6,102 bases of DNA from NCBI GenBank assembly GCA_023392075.1, contig JAEVZU010000212.1, positions 1-6,102 of the forward strand. Direction: 5' to 3'. The first letter of the stretch is position 1, and every line of letters begins with the position of its first letter. Source of the stretch: Bacillota bacterium. GTDB lineage: Bacteria > Bacillota > Clostridia > Acetivibrionales > DSM-1351. The notes under the pieces were generated by a model, which searched no databases, had not been told where the DNA came from, and saw only the letters and a program-made list of their open reading frames with translations. Position numbers and translations under genes: made by a program. Shown here in pieces: positions 1-5,327 of this stretch.

Positions 1-412
1 AAATTATAAAAAAACATTTAAGATTTTAAAAAAATCAGAAATGGAAAGGATATTGATTAACAAGTAAATATGTGCCGTGATGTTAAGGGTTCAGTATTTG
101 AACGTTTCATTAAAAGCCAAAGGTGCCTGTATTGACCACCTTGTACCCCTTTGCCAAATGCGGTAATTTTCATAATCTGACCCCTATAGCAACTCCATTG
201 CATCAAATCCGACTCATATGCCGAATACCCATCACCCCGCACTGTGGGCTGATGTAATCCGGGGCGGGGAAGCTATGCGACCCAGGCGCTTTAACCTGCA
301 TCATTTAGCCCCCTAGGTTCAGCACAATTTGTTTGGAAAAGTATCAAGATGAACAGTCATCAAATTGCCCTCAAATTCCTTCTCAATCTGTGTATGGGTA
401 TGCGTATTCCAT
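1..412. other. No recognisable gene; possibly decayed sequence
   Basis: I read all six frames here and recognised no protein family. The minus strand has short open stretches in different frames. One, at roughly 309-417, includes WNTHTHTQIEKEFEGN. Another at 57-242 would start at GTG and includes RGDGYSAYESD, but it has no convincing ribosome-binding site. Adjacent stretches are separated by stops and frame changes, which could mean an old decayed gene or nothing at all. Positions 100-300 look richer in G and C than 1-60. A weak 6-bp inverted repeat, CCCCGC (235-240) and GCGGGG (264-269), lies here. No RNA gene or insertion-sequence end was seen. Confidence 0.4.
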
Positions 413-454
413 AGTCGCTTGAAAATCGGTAACAGGGGTAGAGATTTTGCGACT
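413..454 (-). terminator. Bulged stem-loop just past the HD-GYP gene
   Basis: AGTCGC (413-418) pairs with GCGACT (449-454), and AAAATC (422-427) pairs with GATTTT (443-448). This gives a 12-bp stem with a 3-nt bulge (419-421) and a 15-nt loop. It starts 18 nt beyond the stop codon of the minus-strand HD-GYP gene, where a terminator would be expected. No U-rich tract follows it on the minus strand, so it is not a textbook intrinsic terminator. It could instead protect the 3' end of the mRNA or be coincidental. Confidence 0.35.
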
Positions 455-472
455 TCCTTTTAGTTCATCAAA

Positions 473-1078
473 TCATGTTGTCAGTGTTGGGGGGACTTTC
501 CCATACAGGTAGTTTATTGTTTTAACTATATCGGGATCAAATTGGATGCCACAGTTATTTATTATTTCCCTTCTACATTCTTCCCAGCTTAGAGCCTGCC
601 TGTACGGCCTGTCATAGGTCATGGCATCTATTGAATCGGCAACGGCGATAATACGTGAGCCCAGGGGTATTTGAGTTTGCTTCAAGCCGTCGGGATATCC
701 ATTTCCATCCCAGCGTTCATGATGGTGCAGAACTATTTCCGATATTTCCTTCATGTACTTTGATTTTTTTAAAATATTATAGCCTATATCGGGATGTCTT
801 TTAATTTCCTCCCATTCTTCAGGTAACAGCTTTCCTCTTTTGTTCAGAACTTCTTCCGAAACTCCGATTTTACCTATATCATGAAGGTGGGCAGCAAGAT
901 GAATGGTTTCAAGTTTGGATCCTTTTATTCCCATTGCCTTTGCGATTTGAAAGGACATATCCGCAACGCGATTGGAATGCCCGCTTGTATATGAATCTTT
1001 AGCATCCATCGCTGTTGTGAGACATTCTATGATATCGTGGAGTCTGCTTTTTTCAAAAAAGCGTTTTATTATATACAT
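473..1078 (-). CDS. HD-GYP domain protein, putative c-di-GMP phosphodiesterase
   Basis: This 201-residue protein is essentially one HD-GYP domain, a metal-dependent phosphohydrolase fold that in characterised members hydrolyses cyclic di-GMP to pGpG or GMP. The motifs are complete: TSGHSNRV (H34), HDIGK (H66, D67, K70), RHPDIGY (H95), HHHERWDGNGYP (residues 118-129, with the GYP at 127-129) and VADSIDAMTYDRPYR (D148 onwards). No receiver, PAS, GAF or membrane segment precedes it, so it is a cytoplasmic stand-alone enzyme with no visible input domain. The start is ATG with an AGAGGA-like site about 11 nt upstream. It begins 68 bp after the DUF3793 gene on the same strand with no terminator visible between them, so it may be the last gene of the Fur-controlled operon. 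The HD-GYP assignment is firm; the exact nucleotide substrate and co-regulation are inference. Confidence 0.93.
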   Translation of the reverse strand: MYIIKRFFEKSRLHDIIECLTTAMDAKDSYTSGHSNRVADMSFQIAKAMGIKGSKLETIHLAAHLHDIGKIGVSEEVLNKRGKLLPEEWEEIKRHPDIGYNILKKSKYMKEISEIVLHHHERWDGNGYPDGLKQTQIPLGSRIIAVADSIDAMTYDRPYRQALSWEECRREIINNCGIQFDPDIVKTINYLYGKVPPTLTT

Positions 1079-1146
1079 AAATATATTTATCCTCTAATTT
1101 ATCTTCCGTTAAAATCAAAGGCTTTTTTATTCCAATACCTGTTAGT

Positions 1147-1755
1147 CTATGCGGATATTGTGAAATCAAAGTTGTTGTTTGTAATTGAGTCTCTGATATC
1201 CTGCCTGGCTTTGTCGAAGCTTCTGAATAATTTCAGAGCTTTCTCGGGTGCATGATATACTTTCCAATACCTGCAAAGCAGACTGTTTTCACCCTTATGA
1301 TTAATAAAGCCTACCACATCTTCCAAAGGTATTCCAAGAAATATACCGATTTCGTGAGGACATACACATTCAAATCTTTCTCTTAATTTATCCATGCATT
1401 CTTCCAGAGTTATTGTTGAGGAATAGCCCATTTCATTTAAAAACTCCCTGTTGCTGCTTTTATTCAGACATTCCTCCAACAGCCTGGCCTTATAAAAGAG
1501 TACTCTTACGCTGTCCTTTGTATCTCTTAGCAGGGTAAACTCCAAATTGAGCCTTTTACATACCTGGAAGCCAAAATTTTCCCAAAGATCATACAGGTTT
1601 CTTCCGGCTCTGGTGAAAGTCATAAGGGAGGAGGGTTTCTCCTCCCTTAAGGTAGGTGCTGTTCCGTAAGCAATCAATGACAACAGATAATCTTCATCAG
1701 AAAGCTTATTTAATAAATTTATGAAGTTTAGTGCTTGAATTTGATTTATTGCCAT
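1147..1755 (-). CDS. DUF3793 family protein
   Basis: This 202-residue soluble protein of unknown function matches DUF3793 as I know it. An N-terminal APTLREEKPSSLMTF segment (about residues 33-47) corresponds to the family's APTL...KP..L motif. The C-terminal half carries CPHEIGIFLGIPLEDV (132-147), then GFINHKG and CRYWKVY (161-167). C132, H134, E135 and C161 are conspicuous possible metal or cofactor ligands, but no activity is established. I chose the ATG at 1755 because GGGAAG (minus strand, 1769-1764) lies 8 nt upstream; the earlier GTG at 1764-1762 overlaps that site and is unlikely. There is no signal peptide or membrane helix. It lies 135 bp downstream of flavodoxin, a pairing I recall from other Clostridia, and probably belongs to the Fur-controlled unit. 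No clear separate promoter was found in the gap. Confidence 0.85.
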   Translation of the reverse strand: MAINQIQALNFINLLNKLSDEDYLLSLIAYGTAPTLREEKPSSLMTFTRAGRNLYDLWENFGFQVCKRLNLEFTLLRDTKDSVRVLFYKARLLEECLNKSSNREFLNEMGYSSTITLEECMDKLRERFECVCPHEIGIFLGIPLEDVVGFINHKGENSLLCRYWKVYHAPEKALKLFRSFDKARQDIRDSITNNNFDFTISA

Positions 1756-1890
1756 TAATATCACTTCCCGTATAATTGTTTTATCTGTTTCCTCAAGTTA
1801 AAATAAATCGATATAAATTTAACTCATTGTGTGTTCCGCAACTATATTAATTGGAAAACATAATAAATTAACTGGTACGATGCGTTTAAT

Positions 1891-2325
1891 TTATATGGAT
1901 GATACAAGCTTTTGGCCAAGTTCTCTGCAGAGCTTCAATCCCTCTTCATCAGGGGTGGTATGTATTTTTAATCCGGAGTCTGCAAGTTTGACTCCCAGAC
2001 CTGTCATTCTTTCCTCCCAGTCGGACAGCCATTGTCCATCGCCCCAGTCATAGGAACCAAAAAGTACCATGGGCTTATTCTTTAATTCCAGGCTTTCCAG
2101 GGACTGTACAAAAGGTTCCATTTCAGACTCTTCCAGCACTTCACAGCCCATTGAAGGGCAACCCAGAGCCACAGCGTCCGAATTTTGGACATCCTGCAGA
2201 CTGGCACTGCCAACATCCTTTATAATCACTTCCATATCTGCACCCTTGGAACCTTCGGCAACTGCCAGCGCCATTTGCTGGGTGTTCCCGGTACCGCTCC
2301 AATAAATTACTGCTATATTCTTCAT
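1891..2325 (-). CDS. fld: Short-chain flavodoxin
   Basis: This 144-residue FMN protein is a one-electron carrier that replaces ferredoxin when iron is scarce. The phosphate-binding loop is WSGTGNT (residues 9-15). The 50s loop reads GCPSMGCEVLEESEMEPF (55-72), and the second FMN loop reads GSYDWGDGQW (90-99), with W94 in the position that stacks on the flavin. Length and motif order match the Clostridium beijerinckii and Megasphaera short-chain flavodoxins. The turn that changes conformation on FMN reduction (Met-Gly-Asp in C. beijerinckii) is Met59-Gly60-Cys61 here, which could affect redox potential. The ATG start has a strong GGAGGT site (minus strand, 2336-2331) 5 nt upstream. The gene starts 31 bp after the DUF2325 gene on the same strand and should share its Fur-controlled promoter. 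Being soluble with no partner domain, it is a free electron carrier. Confidence 0.96.
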   Translation of the reverse strand: MKNIAVIYWSGTGNTQQMALAVAEGSKGADMEVIIKDVGSASLQDVQNSDAVALGCPSMGCEVLEESEMEPFVQSLESLELKNKPMVLFGSYDWGDGQWLSDWEERMTGLGVKLADSGLKIHTTPDEEGLKLCRELGQKLVSSI

Positions 2326-2356
2326 AAGATACCTCCAAATATTTTTTATATTCCCA

Positions 2357-2662
2357 TTATGAGGGACAGGCAGTATCCTTTTCGCTTTCCAGCTTTTTCA
2401 GCAGATCCAAAAGGGATGAGGCACTGCTGCTCTGACTTCTTACCACGCTGATGTTTTTCTTTTTAGCTTCCTTCATGGCTGTCAGCATCATCTTGTGTGA
2501 AACTGTGGAAGTAAAAAGAACTATCCTGTCAGGGTTACCGATAGCCTTATCAAACCTTGCAGGCATCTGGGTGTACACTTTCACCCGGTGTCCCCGGCTG
2601 GAACAAATCTCCCTGTACTCCTCCTGCATTCTGTCATGTCCGCCGACTAAAACAATACTCAT
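2357..2662 (-). CDS. DUF2325 family protein
   Basis: This 101-residue small cytoplasmic protein of unknown function has a Rossmann-like alternation. It begins MSIVLVGGHDRM, a glycine-rich first strand and turn typical of DUF2325. A middle strand follows, RIVLFTSTVSHKMM (residues 46-59), where the family has a conserved SHK (55-57). The next strand is ISVVRSQSSSASSL (71-84). The ATG at 2662 gives the usual compact length but has only a weak AGG 8 nt upstream. The frame is open further upstream: a GTG at 2710 would add 16 residues, and the frame continues without a stop to about 2787, near a strong AGGAG site. The true start is therefore uncertain. It is the first full gene behind the Fur-controlled promoter and lies 31 bp before flavodoxin, suggesting an iron-limitation role. 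That role is inference from context only. Confidence 0.82.
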   Translation of the reverse strand: MSIVLVGGHDRMQEEYREICSSRGHRVKVYTQMPARFDKAIGNPDRIVLFTSTVSHKMMLTAMKEAKKKNISVVRSQSSSASSLLDLLKKLESEKDTACPS

Positions 2663-2754
2663 TTTTAGACCTATAACCTTTCCGCTCACATAAAATTCAA
2701 TTAAATCCACGTTCCTGCCGTGAGCCTGGTAAGAGGTGAATTGTGCCCTGTATA

Positions 2755-2775
2755 TCAGTACCGTATATTTTCCAT
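2755..2775 (-). other. Candidate six-codon leader ORF (MENIRY)
   Basis: On the minus strand an ATG at 2775 stands 8 nt after AGGAG (2788-2784), the best ribosome-binding site upstream of the DUF2325 gene. It opens MENIRY and then stops. The DUF2325 frame is a different frame and stays open across this region. The feature may be a short leader peptide, a decoy start, or the 5' end of a longer DUF2325 form reached by frameshifting or broken by an indel. Nothing in the peptide suggests a regulatory amino-acid run. Confidence 0.3.
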
Positions 2776-2795
2776 TTGTATAACTCCTGCTTTTA

Positions 2796-2816
2796 TGATA
2801 ATGATAATCATTATCA
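2796..2816 (-). promoter_or_regulatory. Fur box (iron repressor operator)
   Basis: Positions 2797-2815 read GATAATGATAATCATTATC, identical to the 19-bp Fur consensus. The dyad is perfect over 21 bp: 10-nt arms around a central A at 2806. It lies about 10 bp downstream of the -10 element at 2831-2826, covering the region just after the predicted transcription start, an arrangement suited to repression by Fe(II)-Fur. The controlled genes would be DUF2325, flavodoxin, DUF3793 and possibly HD-GYP. The plus-strand promoter is 171 bp away, so repression of that side is less likely. Confidence 0.93.
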
Positions 2817-2825
2817 ATTAAATAT

Positions 2826-2854
2826 AGTCTACCAAGTATTAGTTAGTAAGTCAA
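2826..2854 (-). promoter_or_regulatory. Sigma-A promoter of the DUF2325-flavodoxin operon
   Basis: On the minus strand, -35 TTGACT (2854-2849) and -10 TAGACT (2831-2826) are separated by exactly 17 bp. The -35 matches 5 of 6 consensus bases and the -10 matches 4 of 6. Transcription would start near 2819, immediately before the Fur box, leaving a leader of about 155 nt before the ATG at 2662. The fit of spacing, strand and operator position supports it. Confidence 0.75.
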
Positions 2855-2910
2855 TACAAATTGTATGAATTGGGATCGAAAAGTTTTTAATGTAATGAAG
2901 CAATAGATCA

Positions 2911-2962
2911 TTTTGTCTCTGCAGCCTAAAATTTTTCTATTTAATTTGTGCCTGAGACAAAA
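2911..2962. repeat. Inverted repeat between the two divergent promoters
   Basis: TTTTGTCTC (2911-2919) and GAGACAAAA (2954-2962) form a perfect 9-bp inverted repeat with a 34-nt spacer. It lies between the minus-strand promoter (2854) and the plus-strand promoter (2987), so neither predicted transcript contains it. It could be a binding site pair for a regulator of either operon, or part of an unannotated RNA. No terminator context is visible. Confidence 0.5.
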
Positions 2963-2986
2963 CGCACAAAAATTATGTAAATCACG

Positions 2987-3015
2987 TTGACTTTTATGTA
3001 TAAATATTATATTAT
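2987..3015 (+). promoter_or_regulatory. Sigma-A promoter of the GntR-type regulator gene
   Basis: TTGACT (2987-2992) and TATTAT (3010-3015) are spaced by 17 bp, and each differs from consensus at one base. Transcription would start near 3022, giving a leader of about 65 nt before the ATG at 3088. This is the strongest promoter match in the window by eye. Confidence 0.8.
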
Positions 3016-3024
3016 GTAAGTGGA

Positions 3025-3060
3025 CATATCAACATAACAATATAATAACATGTAGATATG
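3025..3060 (+). promoter_or_regulatory. Dyad in regulator leader, candidate autoregulatory operator
   Basis: CATATCAACAT (3025-3035) and ATGTAGATATG (3050-3060) are inverted repeats matching at 10 of 11 positions, with a 14-nt AT-rich spacer. The dyad starts just after the predicted transcription start, where a GntR/HutC repressor often binds to control its own gene. As RNA it could also form a hairpin ahead of the ribosome-binding site at 3076-3082. Which of the two, if either, is unproven. Confidence 0.45.
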
Positions 3061-3087
3061 CTATGATGTTCTATTAGGGGGATAGCG

Positions 3088-3816
3088 ATGATAGGAATGA
3101 TACCAAAATACTATCTGGTAAAACAGAAAATAGTAGAGATGATCAACAACGAAGAGATAGGACCTGACGGCATGATTCCAAGTGAAAGAGAGCTGATGAG
3201 CAGCTTTGGAATAAGCAGAATCACTGCCAAAAAGGCTATCGATGACCTTGTTAATGAAGGGTATCTCTATAGGATCCAGGGCAAAGGGACATTTGTTAAA
3301 AAAGATACGCTTGACCAGGACTTGATATCAATTACCAGTTGCACCCAGGATATTGTAAAGCTGGGCATGACGCCGTCAAAGCGTCTTCTGACGGCAGAAG
3401 TCATTGAGGCGGATAAGACGAGAGCGAAAAAACTGCAGCTCTCCAATGGGGAAAAGGTACTTAAGGTTAAAAGGGTCTATTATGCAAACAATGAACCTAT
3501 AAACCTGACAACAACGTATTTGCCGTGTAAGGCATTTCCTTTAATAGAGACCTATGATTTCGGAGTGGACTCTATTTATGACGTTCTTGAGAGCAAATAC
3601 AATACCAGGATTACAAAGGCTACAAGAACTATTGAAGCCGTCCTGGCGGTTGATGAGGTCGCCAAGGAACTGGAGGTAAAGGAAGGAGATCCCGTACTGC
3701 TGTTCAGGGCTGTAACTTTTGGAATGGTTAACGGGAGGGAAGTTCCTATAGAAACTTTTAAAAGCTTCTATAGATCAGATAAGTTTAAATTTTATATTAA
3801 TCAAATCCATCAGTAG
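3088..3816 (+). CDS. GntR/HutC-family transcriptional regulator (UTRA domain)
   Basis: This 242-residue ligand-responsive DNA-binding protein has an N-terminal winged helix (about residues 5-72) with the GntR signature IPSERELMSSFGISRITAKKAIDDLVNEGYL and the wing GKGTFV (65-70). The C-terminal part (about 77-238) fits a UTRA effector-binding domain of the HutC subfamily, ending in PIETFKSFYRSDKFKF. UTRA domains typically bind small molecules such as sugars, amino acids or nucleotides, relieving repression. Both domains look complete and the length is normal. The ATG at 3088 has AGGGGGA (3076-3082) 5 nt upstream; a second ATG nine bases on is less well placed. Its own promoter and a leader dyad precede it, and a BMP-type transporter follows on the same strand after a 248-bp gap. 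That transporter is its likeliest target. The ligand cannot be read from the sequence; a nucleoside or derivative is a guess from the neighbour. Confidence 0.93.
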   Translation: MIGMIPKYYLVKQKIVEMINNEEIGPDGMIPSERELMSSFGISRITAKKAIDDLVNEGYLYRIQGKGTFVKKDTLDQDLISITSCTQDIVKLGMTPSKRLLTAEVIEADKTRAKKLQLSNGEKVLKVKRVYYANNEPINLTTTYLPCKAFPLIETYDFGVDSIYDVLESKYNTRITKATRTIEAVLAVDEVAKELEVKEGDPVLLFRAVTFGMVNGREVPIETFKSFYRSDKFKFYINQIHQ

Positions 3817-3835
3817 CATTTCAGCATAAAATGAA

Positions 3836-3868
3836 GGAATGATTGAGCTAGTTAATTTTAATCATTTC
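3836..3868 (+). terminator. Weak stem-loop after the regulator gene
   Basis: AATGATT (3838-3844) pairs with AATCATT (3860-3866), extended by one G-U and one G-C pair, around a 15-nt loop. It begins 19 nt after the regulator's stop codon. The stem is AT-rich and followed by CAGGATTTTG rather than a U tract, so it is at best a weak terminator and may allow read-through into the transporter genes. Confidence 0.25.
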
Positions 3869-3881
3869 AGGATTTTGAATT

Positions 3882-3911
3882 ATCACATATGTCAGGTAAA
3901 AAAAGTATAAT
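3882..3911 (+). promoter_or_regulatory. Candidate promoter of the BMP transporter operon
   Basis: A perfect -10, TATAAT (3906-3911), has ATCACA (3882-3887, 4 of 6 matches to TTGACA) 18 bp upstream. Transcription would start near 3918, giving a leader of about 147 nt before the lipoprotein start at 4065. The -35 is imperfect, so activation or a different -35 is possible. Confidence 0.55.
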
Positions 3912-3966
3912 TTGCCACGGCTTGGTTTTTTGTACCCCAATAAGGCTTAAGAAGTGGTTATTTATA

Positions 3967-3996
3967 AGAAGTCTTAATGTCGCGGCTAAGACTTCT
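3967..3996 (+). promoter_or_regulatory. Perfect stem-loop in the transporter leader
   Basis: AGAAGTCTTA (3967-3976) and TAAGACTTCT (3987-3996) form a perfect 10-bp stem with a 10-nt loop. No U run follows (CTCTAAAACAAA), so it is not a standard terminator. The half-site core TAAGAAGT (3965-3972) also occurs at 3948-3955 as a direct copy 17 bp upstream. That spacing suits either an operator with an extra half-site or a leader RNA with alternative pairings, since the upstream copy could also pair in part with the 3' arm. Nearby TTGG (3922-3925)/CCAA (3937-3940) and GCC (3914-3916)/GGC (3944-3946) can pair as well. It matches no riboswitch class I know. Confidence 0.5.
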
Positions 3997-4017
3997 CTCT
4001 AAAACAAATATTAAATT

Positions 4018-4041
4018 CATCAAATCATCAAAACATCAAAA
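4018..4041 (+). repeat. Three tandem copies of CATCAAAW
   Basis: The 8-nt units CATCAAAT (4018-4025), CATCAAAA (4026-4033) and CATCAAAA (4034-4041) are exactly adjacent and differ at one base. They lie 10-33 nt upstream of the lipoprotein's ribosome-binding site (4051-4056). Such an A-rich, unstructured run could enhance ribosome access or carry a protein-binding site; slippage during replication is the simplest origin. Confidence 0.6.
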
Positions 4042-4064
4042 ACAGTATCAGAGGAGTGGTTGAC

Positions 4065-5240
4065 ATGGAAAAAATGAAATTTGCAAGAAAGATGTCTTTT
4101 ATACTTGTAATTGTTATGTTGGCTTCTATGCTTTTCGCAGGTTGTTCTACCAAAACAAATGATTTAGGAATTGCGCTTATCACTTCTGCGGCAGGACCAA
4201 ACGATAAGGGTTATAACCAATCGGCAGTTGCGGGATTGGAAAAGGTTAAAACTGAGTTAGGCATAAATTACAAGGTAGTTGAAACTTCAGATGTTCCGGG
4301 AAGCCTGTCACAGTTGGCCGGTGCGGGTTATAAACTGATTTTCAGTCTTGAGTACAATTTCGATGCCCTCATTAAAGGTGTTGGCGGAAACAAGCCTATT
4401 GCAGAGCAATACCCCGATACAACCTTCGTAGTATTCAATGACAATCCAAATGTTAATGAGGATGGAAGTATAAAACATAAAAATGTCGTTTCAGTTCTAT
4501 TTGATGTTCATGAAGCATCATTTATTGCCGGTGCTTTGAGTACCCTTGTAAATGAAAATGCTTCTGCTCTGTTTAATACCTCAGACTATGCCTTCACAGC
4601 AGGAGATGCGGGAAGGAAGGTTGGTTTCCTTGGAGGAACAAAATCAAACGGTATTACAGTATTTGGTTATGGTTATGCAGAAGGAATCAATTATATTTCA
4701 AAAGAGCTGGGGGTAAAATATACCTTCTACAGTGATTATAATGCCGGCTTCAGTGATTCTGCCGCAGGTGCAACAAAAGCCAACACATATTATTCCGACG
4801 GAGCAAATATTGTTTACGCAGTAGCGGGAGCTGTCGGCGATGGAGTTACAGCCAAGGCGAAAGAAGTTAAAAAGCTTGCGATAGAGGTTGATGCAAACAA
4901 GGATAACAATCAGCCGGGTTATATATTGACCAGTGTGCTGAAAAATACAGAGGTGCCTGTATATGAAATTTCAAAGCACTTCAAGGATCAGACCATGGAC
5001 AAGGTTAACGGACAGGTTCTGAGCTATAACCTTGCATCAGGAGCAACAGGAATTACTGATTTGAGTGTTATTGAAAGCAAAATCAAACCTGAAGGAAAAG
5101 CTAAGTGGGATGAGATCAAGACACAGCTCAAAGCTGTGGCAGACAAGATAGCAAACGGTGAGATCAAGGTTACAAATGCCCAGGCAGGTGAAAGCTTTGA
5201 TAAATCGGCACTTACAAATCTTAATATGCCAAATGACTGA
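4065..5240 (+). CDS. BMP-family substrate-binding lipoprotein of an ABC importer
   Basis: This 391-residue extracytoplasmic receptor delivers ligand to an ABC importer. A lipoprotein signal comes first: basic MEKMKFARK, a hydrophobic segment (residues 10-25), then MLFAGCS with the lipidated cysteine at C27. Phe at -3 is a little unusual. The mature part fits the BMP (PnrA/Med-like) family: GPNDKGYNQSA (44-54) is its signature ligand-site segment, followed by the strand FLGG (188-191), VAGAVGDGV (253-261) and IEVDANKDN (273-281). Characterised members bind purine or other nucleosides, so nucleoside uptake is likely but not proven. I chose the ATG at 4065 because GAGGAG (4051-4056) lies 8 nt upstream; an in-frame GTG at 4056 overlaps that site. 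The length is near the upper end for the family. A GntR regulator lies upstream and the ABC ATPase starts 87 bp downstream, behind a large hairpin that may keep the receptor in excess. Confidence 0.94.
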   Translation: MEKMKFARKMSFILVIVMLASMLFAGCSTKTNDLGIALITSAAGPNDKGYNQSAVAGLEKVKTELGINYKVVETSDVPGSLSQLAGAGYKLIFSLEYNFDALIKGVGGNKPIAEQYPDTTFVVFNDNPNVNEDGSIKHKNVVSVLFDVHEASFIAGALSTLVNENASALFNTSDYAFTAGDAGRKVGFLGGTKSNGITVFGYGYAEGINYISKELGVKYTFYSDYNAGFSDSAAGATKANTYYSDGANIVYAVAGAVGDGVTAKAKEVKKLAIEVDANKDNNQPGYILTSVLKNTEVPVYEISKHFKDQTMDKVNGQVLSYNLASGATGITDLSVIESKIKPEGKAKWDEIKTQLKAVADKIANGEIKVTNAQAGESFDKSALTNLNMPND

Positions 5241-5258
5241 TAATTAAAAAATCAAACG

Positions 5259-5311
5259 AAGTCAATTACTATTAATTTTTCACCAAACGAATTTTTAAAA
5301 GTAATTGACTT
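5259..5311 (+). promoter_or_regulatory. Long hairpin between lipoprotein and ATPase genes
   Basis: AAGTCAATTACT (5259-5270) and AGTAATTGACTT (5300-5311) pair perfectly over 12 bp. After one mismatch, four more pairs form (5272-5275 with 5295-5298). The structure starts 18 nt after the lipoprotein stop and ends 4 nt before the ATPase ribosome-binding site (5316-5322). There is no U tract. Similar intercistronic hairpins after binding-protein genes stabilise the upstream mRNA so that more receptor than ATPase is made; that role is inferred here. Confidence 0.65.
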
Positions 5312-5327
5312 TATGAAGGTGGTAAAT

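Noticed and set aside
57..242. 61-residue minus-strand reading frame including RGDGYSAYESD, reminiscent of IS66 transposase GDGYSxY
   Set aside because: Only a few residues resemble the motif; the rest does not, the start is GTG without a good ribosome-binding site, and no terminal repeats were found.
1829..2693. Plus-strand reading frames opposite flavodoxin and DUF2325
   Set aside because: They are antisense to well-supported genes, match no family and lack credible starts.
464..4028. Shared 13-nt TTCATCAAATCAT at 464-476 and 4016-4028
   Set aside because: The length is within what chance gives in several kilobases of AT-rich sequence, and the contexts are unrelated (gene end versus leader).
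3817..4064. Purine or other known riboswitch ahead of the nucleoside-type transporter
   Set aside because: I looked for the conserved cores of the purine, PreQ1, cobalamin and T-box classes and saw none; only unassigned hairpins are present.
4056..4064. Earlier GTG start for the lipoprotein
   Set aside because: The GTG overlaps the GAGGAG ribosome-binding site that is correctly spaced for the ATG at 4065.
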